A stretch of 64,000 nt of DNA from Actinomycetaceae bacterium (GTDB taxonomy: Bacteria > Actinomycetota > Actinomycetes > Actinomycetales > Actinomycetaceae). How positions within the stretch are numbered: the stretch's first letter is position 1; each line of letters begins with the position of its first letter. The translations under genes and the position numbers were made by a program. The notes under the pieces are model-generated. The model worked only from the letters and a program-made list of their open reading frames with translations. It searched no databases and was not told the DNA's origin. The stretch spans positions 1 through 64,000 of the forward strand of contig JAQYTG010000016.1 in NCBI GenBank assembly GCA_028724905.1, written 5' to 3'. Below, in pieces: positions 18,228-26,856 of this stretch.

Positions 18228-19622
18228 ATGAGTGCAGAAGATATGCAGGGCGTGAATCTTGAACAGGTGACGGCGCCCGAGCCAGATGGAGCGGCCTACG
18301 GCGCGATCTGGAGTGCTCACACTGAGCGGCTTTCCAGCGGCGAGCTCTCTGTGGCGGGTGTGCCGCTGCCGCGCCTAGCAGCTGAATGTGGCACACCGAC
18401 GTTTGTGCTCGATACCGCAGATGCGCGCTCGCGGGCACGCATCTGGAAAGACGAGATGGATAAGGCGTTCGCTTCCCTGGGAGGAGCGGATGTGTATTAT
18501 GCCGGCAAGGCCTTTCTCTCCAAGCAGTTTGCGCGGTGGATGGTAGCTGATGGGCTACATATTGACACCGCTTCCGAAGGTGAACTGCGCACAGTGCTAG
18601 CTGCGGGAATTCCTGGCAGTGCGTGCGGTTTGCACGGCAACAACAAGAGCCGAGCAGAGGTAGAGCTGGCGTTAGAAACTGGTGTGGCACACATCGTGAT
18701 CGACTCTCTAGATGAACTCGATTTTGTGGAGCGGATTGCAGCTGAACGGGGTGTGCAGGCTCCGGTGTATCTTCGGCTCACGACTGGTGTGCACGCTGGC
18801 GGGCATGAGTTCATTGCCACAGCCCATGAAGATCAAAAGTTTGGTCTTTCCATCTCCACTGGAGTGGCCAGAGAGGCGATGGAGCGAGCTGCGGCAGCTC
18901 CGCATCTGAGGCTTCTTGGTCTGCACTCACATATTGGCTCGCAAATTGCTTCTGTGGATGGCTTTGCTGCGGCGGCAGCGATCATACTGGCTGAGCGTGA
19001 GTGGGCCGGCAAACAGGGGATTGATCTGCCAGAAATTGATCTTGGCGGTGGGTACGGCGTGCGCTATACCAGAGCAGATCCCATACCTCCCACGCCACAG
19101 ATGTTTGCCCAAGAGCTCGCTGCCGCCGTCACGGAGCACGTGCACCGCAGTGGGCTTTCTGCTCCGCGCGTGAGTATTGAGCCTGGCCGATCCATTGTGG
19201 CTCCGGCAATGCTCATGCTCTACTCTGTGGGCACCGTGAAAGATGTGGCAATTGATTCAGGCACGCGCACGTACGTGAGCGTCGATGGTGGCATGAGTGA
19301 CAACATTCGCCCTGCCCTCTATGAGGCAGACTACACTGCTGCGCTTGCCAACCGATTCTCAACTAGCGAGGTGCAGCGCTCGCGTGTGGTAGGTAAACAC
19401 TGCGAATCGGGGGATATCGTGGTGCGAAATGTGGCGCTGCCGGCCGATATCCATCGAGGAGATCTGCTCGCTGTGCCCGCCGTAGGAGCTTACGGCTACG
19501 CCATGGCCAGCAACTACAATATGCTCACGAAGCCAGCAGTAGTGGCTGCGGAAAATGGTGAAATCACGCAGCTTCTGCGCCGCCAAAACGTGGATGATCT
19601 GCTCGCCTACGATCTTGGGTGA
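18228..19622 (+). CDS. lysA: Diaminopimelate decarboxylase
   Basis: PLP enzyme that converts meso-diaminopimelate to lysine, the last step of lysine synthesis. 464 residues. The alanine-racemase-like barrel carries the PLP lysine in VYYAGKAFLSK (Lys94), then HSHIGSQI, the glycine-rich DLGGGYGVRY, and the phosphate-binding EPGRSIVAPA. The C-terminal part has DGGMSDNIRPALYEADY and the catalytic Cys in KHCESGDIV. Start ATG 18228 with AGGAG about 11 bases before. It lies 50 bp after argS and probably shares its transcript. Confidence 0.96.
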   Translation: MSAEDMQGVNLEQVTAPEPDGAAYGAIWSAHTERLSSGELSVAGVPLPRLAAECGTPTFVLDTADARSRARIWKDEMDKAFASLGGADVYYAGKAFLSKQFARWMVADGLHIDTASEGELRTVLAAGIPGSACGLHGNNKSRAEVELALETGVAHIVIDSLDELDFVERIAAERGVQAPVYLRLTTGVHAGGHEFIATAHEDQKFGLSISTGVAREAMERAAAAPHLRLLGLHSHIGSQIASVDGFAAAAAIILAEREWAGKQGIDLPEIDLGGGYGVRYTRADPIPPTPQMFAQELAAAVTEHVHRSGLSAPRVSIEPGRSIVAPAMLMLYSVGTVKDVAIDSGTRTYVSVDGGMSDNIRPALYEADYTAALANRFSTSEVQRSRVVGKHCESGDIVVRNVALPADIHRGDLLAVPAVGAYGYAMASNYNMLTKPAVVAAENGEITQLLRRQNVDDLLAYDLG

Positions 19623-19709
19623 CGCCGCAGGTAGCCCATTTGGTGTGCAGGTGTGAACCCACGTTAGGTGAAAACGCTACGATCTCGGGTGACGCCGCAG
19701 GTAGCGCAT
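19607..19709. repeat. 33-bp direct repeat, first copy overlapping the lysA stop
   Basis: Copies at 19607-19639 and 19677-19709 share GGGTGACGCCGCAGGTAGC and flanks, with two mismatches and a 70-base period. The first copy includes the last codons and stop of lysA. Confidence 0.88.
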
Positions 19710-20019
19710 ACCGTGGAGGCGCCATGCCGTGGGACGGGGGCGTCACAGGCGGTGCGATATCTTGGGAGCGCCATATCTGCTGACGCGCAGGCGATGCTGT
19801 GGCGGCGCTACGTCGCGGTGGCATCACATCTCGGTGGCGTCATATCTTGGTGGTACCCGATAGATGAGATGGTGAGATGGATTGCAGTTGGCGTTGCTTA
19901 TACCTGACAGCTGGGGGAGGATGCCACTTGGCATAGCGCGCTGGTTGTTTACTGTCCGCTACTAAGATGTTACCCACTAGTGCGATGTTGCCCGCTAGTA
20001 AGACCGCGGCGGTCTTTGA
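19710..20019. other. Non-coding gap upstream of the Nudix gene
   Basis: No gene. Repeated GGCGTCAC/GGTGGCATCAC-like units run to about 19852. Near the downstream gene, GATGTTRCCCRCTAGT occurs twice (19966-19981 and 19984-19999), followed by the palindrome AGACCGCGGCGGTCT (20001-20015), which lies directly upstream of the promoter box and could be an operator. Confidence 0.45.
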
Positions 20020-20025
20020 TAGTGT
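20020..20025 (+). promoter_or_regulatory. -10 box of leaderless Nudix gene
   Basis: TAGTGT, then six bases (ACAAGG), then GTG 20032. The AAGG next to the start is too close to act as a normal ribosome binding site. Confidence 0.55.
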
Positions 20026-20031
20026 ACAAGG

Positions 20032-20640
20032 GTGACTCAGCCGGAAAAATATGGGGTGCGTGGGCTTTCGAGCACCGCGACGTGGGATGAACGGCTCGTT
20101 GGAAAAGTGCGGCAAGCAGCCGTGATGGTGCTGATATCGGGCGATGAAGCAGATCGCAGGATACTCTTTACGCAGCGGGCTCAAGGAATTTCGCAAGCCG
20201 GACACGTGAGTTTCCCTGGCGGAGGCCGGGAGGGAGAGGAGAATCCCGAGCAGACTGCACTGCGAGAGACCCAAGAAGAGATCGGGCTTGATCCGGATGA
20301 CATTCGAGTGTGGGGAAGACTTCCGGCGCGTATGGCTTCGCGGCTGCACGTCGATCCGGTAGCTGTCGTAGGGCAGTGGAGTGGGGATCATAGACTGCTA
20401 CAGCCGAATACTGTCGAAGTGGAACGGATCTTGGATGTTCCGGTGAAAGAACTGGCGAATCCTGCCGCTCGCGTCACCTGGGAGCTCTCTCATGGGCATA
20501 GCGGCCCAGGGTTTTTAGTGGATGGCGTATTCATTTGGGGAATGACGGCAGGCATCGCGGATGCACTGCTGGAGCTCTGTGGCTGGGCGCAGCAGTGGGA
20601 TCATGAGCGGAGGGTGCCGGTACCGCCGGAGTTTCGTTGA
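20032..20640 (+). CDS. Nudix hydrolase, CoA pyrophosphatase type
   Basis: Predicted nucleoside-diphosphate-X hydrolase, 202 residues. The Nudix box is complete: the glycine at the start of GGREGEENPEQTA, then LRETQEEIGL with the catalytic REx2EE core. Upstream, QRAQGISQAGHVSFPGG fits the CoA-pyrophosphatase subgroup (NUDIX_CoA: L(L/F)-T-x-R-S-x3-x-H-x-G-x-(V/I)-x-F-P-G-G), whose members cleave CoA or its derivatives; the substrate is inferred. Start GTG 20032 appears leaderless. It stands alone and converges with the ybaK-type gene. Confidence 0.9.
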   Translation: MTQPEKYGVRGLSSTATWDERLVGKVRQAAVMVLISGDEADRRILFTQRAQGISQAGHVSFPGGGREGEENPEQTALRETQEEIGLDPDDIRVWGRLPARMASRLHVDPVAVVGQWSGDHRLLQPNTVEVERILDVPVKELANPAARVTWELSHGHSGPGFLVDGVFIWGMTAGIADALLELCGWAQQWDHERRVPVPPEFR

Positions 20641-20678
20641 GATGAGGTGGCTCAGCTCTTGGTGTGGCGCCGTTTCCT

Positions 20679-20780
20679 GCTCTCAGTGTCCGTTTCCTTG
20701 CTCTCAGTGCTCTCAGCGTTCTTAGTGCCCTCAGCGCAGCCGCTCTCTGCTCTTAGCTTCGCCACTCCATGCTCTCAGTG
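20679..20780. repeat. Interspersed GCTCTCAGTG repeats
   Basis: GCTCTCAGTG or one-base variants occur at 20679, 20700, 20709, 20727 and 20771. They fill the gap between the two convergent genes and reach into the last codons of the ybaK-type gene. Confidence 0.7.
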
Positions 20781-21314
20781 GCGCCGTTCCAGCGTGGCGA
20801 TGGGAGCGAAATGTGCGTGAATCAGAGCTGCGAGATCTGCTGGAGCGAGAGCTACGGAGAGAGAGCGCTTGCCGCCAGAAATCACCATAGTGGGAAGCAG
20901 CTGGGCTGCGGCGTCGATAACGGTGGGATAGAGCTTGCGTTGACCAATGGGAGAGATTCCGCCCCGGATATATCCGGTGAGGCGCTCAGCTTTGGTTGGC
21001 TCCATCATAGTGGCGTGCTTGGCTCCGAGGGCTTTCGCCAACGATTTGAGATTGAGATGGTGGCTAGCTGGCACGATGCCAACAGCGGGAGTACCGTCCG
21101 CTTCCACCATTAGCGTTTTGAAAACGGTATTTGGATCGAGGCCAAGCACGGCTACAGTATCGAGGGCAAAGCCATGCGTCATCACGTCTGAGTGCTGATA
21201 CTCGATCAGCTCGTAAGCGATGTGTGCAGCGTTGAGCATTTGCACAGCAGCAGTAGCTCCCGTTGCTGCGACGGCACCTCGGGCGCCTGCGGCGTCACGC
21301 TTTTTCTTTCCCAT
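20775..21314 (-). CDS. ybaK: YbaK/EbsC-family aminoacyl-tRNA deacylase
   Basis: Predicted editing enzyme that hydrolyses Cys-tRNA-Pro (YbaK type). 179 residues from ATG 21314. Family marks: VFKTLMVEADG with the conserved lysine, AVGIVPASHHLNLKSLAKALGAK, and TGYIRGGISPIGQRK(L), the YbaK-specific GGISPxG loop. Upstream in-frame starts exist at 21326 and 21356, but TATGCT lies seven bases before 21314, which fits the leaderless pattern of this genome, and no ribosome binding site supports the others. It is divergent from gluQRS, with 223 bp between. Confidence 0.92.
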   Translation of the reverse strand: MGKKKRDAAGARGAVAATGATAAVQMLNAAHIAYELIEYQHSDVMTHGFALDTVAVLGLDPNTVFKTLMVEADGTPAVGIVPASHHLNLKSLAKALGAKHATMMEPTKAERLTGYIRGGISPIGQRKLYPTVIDAAAQLLPTMVISGGKRSLSVALAPADLAALIHAHFAPIATLERRH

Positions 21315-21321
21315 AGGTATC

Positions 21322-21327
21322 AGCATA
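21322..21327 (-). promoter_or_regulatory. Possible -10 box of the ybaK-type gene
   Basis: On the minus strand TATGCT is followed by seven bases and ATG 21314. This is the reason for choosing that start. Confidence 0.4.
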
Positions 21328-21525
21328 GCTATGTGTCTGTTGATACTGGCGGTCAATTGGTCAGTGGCGTGGTTGTGGCTGGACGGCTGATGGCGTCACC
21401 TTGGTCTGGCGATGGCTGAGTCCCTGTGGCCTCGCCTGGCTTGGCGATGGCGAGTGGCGGTGCTGAGCGCCTGTGGCGAGTTGGCAGCGATAAATGGTCG
21501 CCGACGTTAGTGGCTCGTGACGGGC

Positions 21526-21531
21526 TAAACT
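21526..21531 (+). promoter_or_regulatory. -10 box of leaderless gluQRS
   Basis: TAAACT, the same hexamer as before smc, then six bases (GGCAGC), then GTG 21538. Confidence 0.6.
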
Positions 21532-21537
21532 GGCAGC

Positions 21538-22533
21538 GTGAAGAATGTGTACAGCGGCGCTGTGGGCGCAGGTAGATATGCGCCCTCGCCGTCAGGGGAT
21601 CTGCATCTGGGAAATTTGCGCACGGCGTTGCTCGCCTGGGCGTATGCACGCAGCGCTGGGCTGCAGTTTGTACTGCGCATGGAGGATCTTGACGAGCGCT
21701 CGCGGCCGCAGTACGTGGATAGTCAGCTGCGAGATTTGGCTGCTTTGGGGTTGGATTGGGATGGGCCAGTGCTGCGCCAATCGCAGCGATTAGAGCGCTA
21801 CGCCGAGATTTTCGAGCAGCTGGTGGGTGAAAATTTGCTCTATGAATGCTACTGCACTCGCAAAGAGCTGGCAGAAGTAGCGAGTGCTCCGCATCAACCT
21901 CCTGGTTCCTATCCTGGCACCTGCCGGCATTTGAGCCCAGCTCAGCGGGATGCTCGGCGGCTCAAGCTCGTTGGTACTGGCCGAGATCCGGCGTTTCGTT
22001 TACGCACTGGCGTCACGGCTCTCACGGTGGTGGATGCACATTACGGTGAGTATTTAGGAGCTGTGGACGATGTCGTCATCAAACGTGGCGACGGCGTGTA
22101 TTCGTACAATTTTGTGTCGGTGGTTGATGACGGCGATAGCGGCGTGACGCAGATTGTGCGCGGGGATGATTTGCTGCCATCGACCTCGCGGCAGGTGTAT
22201 CTACAAGGTCTGCTGGGATACCCGACGCCTGAATATCGGCACGTGCCGCTGGTGCTCAATGGACGAGGTGTACGTTTAGCTAAAAGGGATGGTGTCGTGA
22301 CGATGCAGCAGCTCGCTACTTTTGGGTGGCAGGCGGCAGATATTGTGCAGCTACTAGCCAACTCTTTAGGCTATGGCGAGGTGCGTTCTGCTGCGGAGTT
22401 TCTCTCTGTCTTCGATCCAGAGCGGCTCACTGGTGCCCATTTCGGTGCGGGAGATGAGTGTGATGATGTGAGGTGCCCCTGGCAGGTAGACGTGGCGGCA
22501 CTAGAGGCAGGCCCGCGGGTCGTGCTCGGTTGA
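21538..22533 (+). CDS. gluQ: Glutamyl-Q tRNA(Asp) synthetase
   Basis: Truncated GluRS paralogue that, in characterised relatives, attaches glutamate to queuosine at position 34 of tRNA-Asp. 331 residues, lacking the anticodon-binding domain of GluRS. Motifs: GRYAPSPSGDLHLGNLRTA (HLGN replaces HIGH), RMEDLDERS, zinc ligands in ECYCTRKEL and YPGTCRHL, IVRGDDLLPSTSRQ, and the KMSKS-type RLAKRDG. Zinc binding and missing anticodon domain distinguish it from gltX. Start GTG 21538 appears leaderless. It ends next to a fragment of hsdR and marks the left edge of the accessory region. Confidence 0.93.
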   Translation: MKNVYSGAVGAGRYAPSPSGDLHLGNLRTALLAWAYARSAGLQFVLRMEDLDERSRPQYVDSQLRDLAALGLDWDGPVLRQSQRLERYAEIFEQLVGENLLYECYCTRKELAEVASAPHQPPGSYPGTCRHLSPAQRDARRLKLVGTGRDPAFRLRTGVTALTVVDAHYGEYLGAVDDVVIKRGDGVYSYNFVSVVDDGDSGVTQIVRGDDLLPSTSRQVYLQGLLGYPTPEYRHVPLVLNGRGVRLAKRDGVVTMQQLATFGWQAADIVQLLANSLGYGEVRSAAEFLSVFDPERLTGAHFGAGDECDDVRCPWQVDVAALEAGPRVVLG

Positions 22534-22564
22534 TGGGTGTGCTGCCAAAGGCGGCGCTTGTCCC

Positions 22565-22743
22565 GCTGTGCTGCCTCGAATATCGGCATATTCATAGGCT
22601 TGGGCTTGCAACTGGCGAATAAGTGCCGCTTCTAACTTGGCTTCGCTCTCGTAGTCTTGCTCTTTGTGCGGCTCTGAAAAGTATTGCGCCACCACCGTGC
22701 TCTCATCGCTTGCTGCCACCGGATCAAACGTGTGTGTCTGCAT
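22565..22743 (-). pseudogene. 5' fragment of an hsdR gene
   Basis: Minus-strand frame starting MQTHTFDPVAASDESTVVAQY and continuing through EAALIRQLQAQAYEYADIRGS is nearly the same as the start of the hsdR copy at 26667-26495. The two match in protein over about 58 residues and clearly in DNA. After IRGS the likeness stops and the frame runs into unrelated sequence up to the gluQRS end. It is a partial duplicate or the scar of a rearrangement. It lies 40 bp beyond the stop of the ucpA-like gene. Confidence 0.85.
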
Positions 22744-22782
22744 TTAAGTCTTTGGGCGATTCCTGCTATGGACAATACAAAC

Positions 22783-23580
22783 TTATGCCACTCCGATGCT
22801 CATGGTTTCGGGGAGGGTGGCACCGCCGTCAATCACTACTTGGGCGCCCGTGATATAGCTTGCTTCATCAGAGCCGAGGAAAGCGAAAAGCTCGCCCACT
22901 TCGAGCGGTTGTGCCAGCCTGCCCATCGGTACGTTGCGGGCGATATCACAGATCGCCGTTTCGGGATCTTCTGGGTTCGATTCGAGTGCCATCTTTTCCA
23001 CCATCGGCGTGCGTGCATACCCCAGCTGGGTGCAGTTTACGCGGATGTTGCGGCTGGCATATTCCACAGCCAGGCATTTCGTGAGCCCCACCAGCGCAGC
23101 TTTCGTAGTGGCGTAAGCCGCTTCTCCGCCGTCTGCCACGATATCTCCGGTGACGGACGATGCAATCACGATCGCGCCTTTGCCCTGTTTGAGCATATAG
23201 GGCACTGCTGCTTGGCAGATATTCCACACGCCGCGAATGTTTACGTTTAGATGTAGATCAAGCATACTCTGCGGCATTGATTCAAACGGAGCTAGCTGGC
23301 ACACTCCAGCGTTCGCACATACCACGTCTATCGTTGCGAATGCGTCAGCGCACTGAGCGGCAGCTTGGCGCATCTGGGATAGATCGGAGACGTCGCCTAC
23401 AAAAGTGGCGACCTCGCTGCCATATTCTTCGCGTAGCTTAGCGGCGGTATTCTCCACTTGATCGGATAGATCTACTAGGCACAGTTTCGCCCCGTACTTG
23501 GCGTAGGCTTGTGCTATTCCTTGCCCGAGCCCCATCGCTCCACCAGTGATAATAGCCACCTTGCCCTCTAGCTTTTTCAT
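22783..23580 (-). CDS. ucpA: UcpA-like short-chain dehydrogenase
   Basis: NAD(P)-dependent oxidoreductase of the SDR family, 265 residues. The cofactor motif TGGAMGLGQGIA is near 14-25, NAG (CANAGVC) near 89-95, and the catalytic Ser and YxxxK in ASSVTG and YATTK. The C-terminal half (ESNPEDPET, RLAQPLEVGELFAFLGSDEAS, VIDGGATLPETMSIG) closely resembles UcpA as I remember it from enterobacteria, so I use that name; the physiological substrate of UcpA is not established. GAGGAGCG precedes the start; ATG 23583 is also possible. It lies between the hsdR fragment and the 3' end of hsdR, all on the same strand, and looks like cargo of the accessory region. Confidence 0.85.
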   Translation of the reverse strand: MKKLEGKVAIITGGAMGLGQGIAQAYAKYGAKLCLVDLSDQVENTAAKLREEYGSEVATFVGDVSDLSQMRQAAAQCADAFATIDVVCANAGVCQLAPFESMPQSMLDLHLNVNIRGVWNICQAAVPYMLKQGKGAIVIASSVTGDIVADGGEAAYATTKAALVGLTKCLAVEYASRNIRVNCTQLGYARTPMVEKMALESNPEDPETAICDIARNVPMGRLAQPLEVGELFAFLGSDEASYITGAQVVIDGGATLPETMSIGVA

Positions 23581-23583
23581 CAT

Positions 23584-23951
23584 CGCTCCTCACTGCAGTG
23601 GGTCGTTGGTGTATGTTATAGCGTTATTGTGGGTCGAGAGACGTGTGCCACATGGGCGGCGCTGCCCTAATGGCGTCGTGAACGCCCTTGGATTTCACTC
23701 TACTCCACGGTTATTTCGGTGTCTTGAGTTTTCGTGGAGACGCTTGTCGCTGGGCGAACCCTTGAATGGCGGCAAGCGCCAGTAGTTATGGTGACTCCAT
23801 GGAATTTATGCTTTGGATAGCGCCTAGCCGATAGCGTGATTTCTTCATGGAACGGAGGGAAGATTCAGCCGTGTTGGGTTGGGTTTTGTGGTCTACGTGA
23901 TTGCGCGCTGAGCACCGCTGGCTGTTGCGTAGCGTGGCTATCGGCATGAAG
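23584..23951. other. Gap between hsdR and ucpA
   Basis: About 370 bp without a recognisable gene. TATAAC near 23620 on the minus strand could be the -10 of the ucpA-like gene. No terminator was recognised after hsdR. Confidence 0.4.
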
Positions 23952-26667
23952 TCAGTCCGAGATGAGCGGCGCAAAGCGCTCAAAGAAATGTTTGAGCCTC
24001 TCCAGCACCCGCTTTTTCTGCTCCTCGCGCGCTCCTGCACCCGCGGCAAACATCGAGACGGCAGGCAGAATCTTCACTATTGCGGTGCCGCTTTCGCGCA
24101 CTTCTCCCGCGCGGAAAGCTCGCGTCATAAAGCTGCGGGCTTCGGCGTCGTTCAGTCGTTCTTGACTAATGATTTCCGCTAACTCTGCTTCTTTACGCTC
24201 TGCCACATAGGCACGCCACTGCTCTTGCACACTTGTGTCTAGCGAGACCTTATCCACAAATTCCTCGATAAGGTCTTTCTTGTTTCGCAAAGAGGGGGAA
24301 GAATCTATTGAGCGGGTGATCTGCTCGCGTATTTCTTGCTCCGCGTGCGCGCTGCCATGTTTGTTGCTGCTCTGAGCGCCTGCATGGGCGCCGGCCGCTT
24401 CGCCAGCTTGATCCTGCTCTCGCTGGCGCTGCTCCACAAGAGAGAGAATATAATCCACGTTGATCTCTACCTGCTTGACGAGCTCCAACTCAAAGATCAC
24501 GTCTTGGCGGATATCTTCACGCTCCACGTGATCGCCTTTGCTTTGGTGCCACTCCTCGTAAATATCCATGTAGCGGCTGCGATAGTCTTGCTTTTCGCGT
24601 TCGGTTAGTACGTCGTCAGCGGCAAAATCATCAAACGAGCTGAGGATATTAAGCAGCCGGAGCACTCTGCCGAAAATCTGCACGAAACGGCGCTGCACAG
24701 TTTCGCTTCTCGGTACTTCGGCGCTGGGATCAGGATAGAGCGACTGTAGTTTTTGCACGCTCTCGCGGTATTGATGCAGGTATTCGCTGTAGGGCTTGAG
24801 CAGCACGATTCCAGAGGCCTCTTTATTGCCAAAGAGCGCGATCGCCTCGGTGGTTTGCTGCTCCAGATTCCTAAAAGAGACGATGTTTCCATAGGTTTTC
24901 ACCGAGTTTAGGATCCTGTTGGTGCGTGAATAGGCTTGGATCAGCCCGTGCGATTGCAGATTTTTATCTACGAACAGCGTGTTGAGGGTGGGTGCGTCGA
25001 AGCCGGTCAAAAACATATTCACCACGATCACTAGGTCGATTTCTTGATTTTTCAACCGCGTCGATAGATCGGTGAAGTAATATTCAAAACCTTTAGCGCT
25101 AGTGTCGAAGTTTTGCCCAAACATTTCGTTGTAGTCACTAATCGCATCAGCGAGAAACTCTTGATCGGTGGCAGACAGTAGCTCGGTGCTGAAACTTTCT
25201 TCTTCGATGGTGCCGTCTTCTGCTTGTTGATTTGGTCCGTAGGAATAGATCAAAGCCACTTTTAGTCGTTTTTCCGCTGGGGTATCAATCTGCAGGCGGG
25301 CAAACATATTGTAGTAGCGCTTCGCAGCATCGATCGAGGCGGTGGCAAAAAGTGCATTGAATCCGTGTTTGCGTTTCCCCTGGTGCATATAGCTGGAGTT
25401 GCGTTTAGTTTTACGATCAAAGTTGTCCAAAATATATCGCGTCACCATTTCGATACGGCGCGGGTCGAGCATCACCTGTTCGGTGTCTATCGCACTCACC
25501 TGTTTATCGCGCACCTGCCCAATCTCTACGGTGTTGATGTAGTCGATGCGAAACGGCAGCACATTTTTATCGGTGATCGCATCCACGATCGTGTAGGAAT
25601 GCAGCTGATCTCCGAAAGTTTGCTCGGTGGTCTGCAGGCCGCCTTTCGGGCCAGCTGCGGCGTTGGCCGTGAAAATCGGGGTTCCGGTAAAACCAAAGAT
25701 ATTGTATTGTTTGAAGGCTTTAGTGATTGCCTTGTGCATATCGCCAAACTGGGAGCGGTGACATTCATCGAAAACAATCACGATATGCCCGCTATAGATA
25801 GCGTGCCCAGCATTACCTTTAATGAATTGGGAGAGTTTTTGAATCGTCGTCACCACGATTCTTGCTTCTGGATCTTCGAGCTGGCGTTTGAGTACGGCGG
25901 TAGAGACGTTGGAGTTGGCTGAGCCTTTCTGGAAACGGTTATATTCAGCGACGGTCTGGGCGTCCAGATCCACGTATGTTTTCTTGCACATGGGCAAGTC
26001 GTGTGGTGTTGGAATAGTATTTCGTGGAAGTGCCGTTGGAGATCACGAAGATTTGCACGTAATCAAAGAGCGCTGAGCCAGTGGAAAAGCTTTCATCTCG
26101 GTAGCGGTCTATCTGGTTGAATGCTTCACGCAACGGTACTCCGCGGCGTTTGAGTTCGATGTGTACCAGCGGCAGGCCATTCACCAATATGGTGACGTCA
26201 TAGCGGTTGCGGTTCCCCGCACCAGCGGTTTTTTGCTCGCCGTATTGATGGATTACTTGCAAATGATTGTTGTGAATATGCTCTTTATCTATCAGCCGGA
26301 TATTCTTAGTGCTTCCATCATCTCGGTGCAGCAACTGCACGTGGTCTTCTTGAATACGAGCAGTTTTATTGATGAGAATGTCGTTTGCGCTGGCTATTGT
26401 GGAGCTGAAAAATACCTGCCACTCGTTATCGCTAAAAGTCAGCGCATTGAGCTTTTCAAGCTGTAAGCGCAGGTTTGCTTCAAGCGCGGCGCTGCCTCGA
26501 ATATCGGCGTATTCATAGGCTTGGGCTTGCAGCTGGCGGATAAGTGCCGCTTCTAACTGGGCTTCGCTCTGGTAGCTCTGCTCTTTGCTTGGCTCGTGCA
26601 GGTATTGAGCCACCACCGTGCTCTCGTCACTCACCGCCACCGGATCAAACTTGCGTGTCTCCTCCAT
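23952..26667 (-). pseudogene. hsdR: Type I restriction endonuclease subunit HsdR, broken by internal deletion
   Basis: HsdR translocates and cuts DNA in type I restriction. The 5' frame (26667 to about 25990) encodes the N-terminal nuclease domain: YDVTILVNGLPLVHIELKRRG holds the D...ExK residues, then FVISNGTSTKYYSNTTRLAH. The 3' frame (25997-23952) resumes in another frame at DLDAQTVAEYNRFQKGSANS and carries IVIVFDECHRSQFG (DEAD-box motif II), TGTPIF (motif III), NMFLTGFDAPTLNTLFVDK and a normal C-terminus. In intact relatives about 100-130 residues lie between these parts, including the Walker A loop (GSGKT). That part is missing here and the frame is shifted, so restriction and translocation should be lost. 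TAAAGT seven bases before ATG 26667 may be a leaderless promoter. Confidence 0.9.
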
Positions 26668-26674
26668 AAACCAC

Positions 26675-26680
26675 ACTTTA
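26675..26680 (-). promoter_or_regulatory. Possible -10 box of hsdR
   Basis: On the minus strand TAAAGT is followed by seven bases and ATG 26667. No ribosome binding site is present. Weak on its own. Confidence 0.35.
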
Positions 26681-26778
26681 TCGCGCTGTTTCACCCGATT
26701 ATGGAGGTGGCAACCCTCAAGATGATAGCGTGCCACAAACTGCGGCTAAAGAGGTGGTTTCTGGCGGTGGCACAATCG

Positions 26779-26834
26779 TGCATTTTCGGTTACTCGGTGA
26801 CTGCATTATCGGCCATTCAACAGCCGAAAATGCA
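26779..26834. repeat. Inverted repeat upstream of the DUF4143 ATPase
   Basis: TGCATTTTCGG (26779-26789) and CCGAAAATGCA (26824-26834) are perfect 11-bp arms separated by 34 bases. The right arm ends ten bases before the -10 box, so the element covers the -35 region and is a good operator candidate. Confidence 0.7.
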
Positions 26835-26844
26835 ACGGATATGT

Positions 26845-26850
26845 TATTCT
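26845..26850 (+). promoter_or_regulatory. -10 box of leaderless DUF4143 ATPase gene
   Basis: TATTCT, then six bases (CTGGCT), then ATG 26857. No ribosome binding site. Confidence 0.55.
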
Positions 26851-26856
26851 CTGGCT

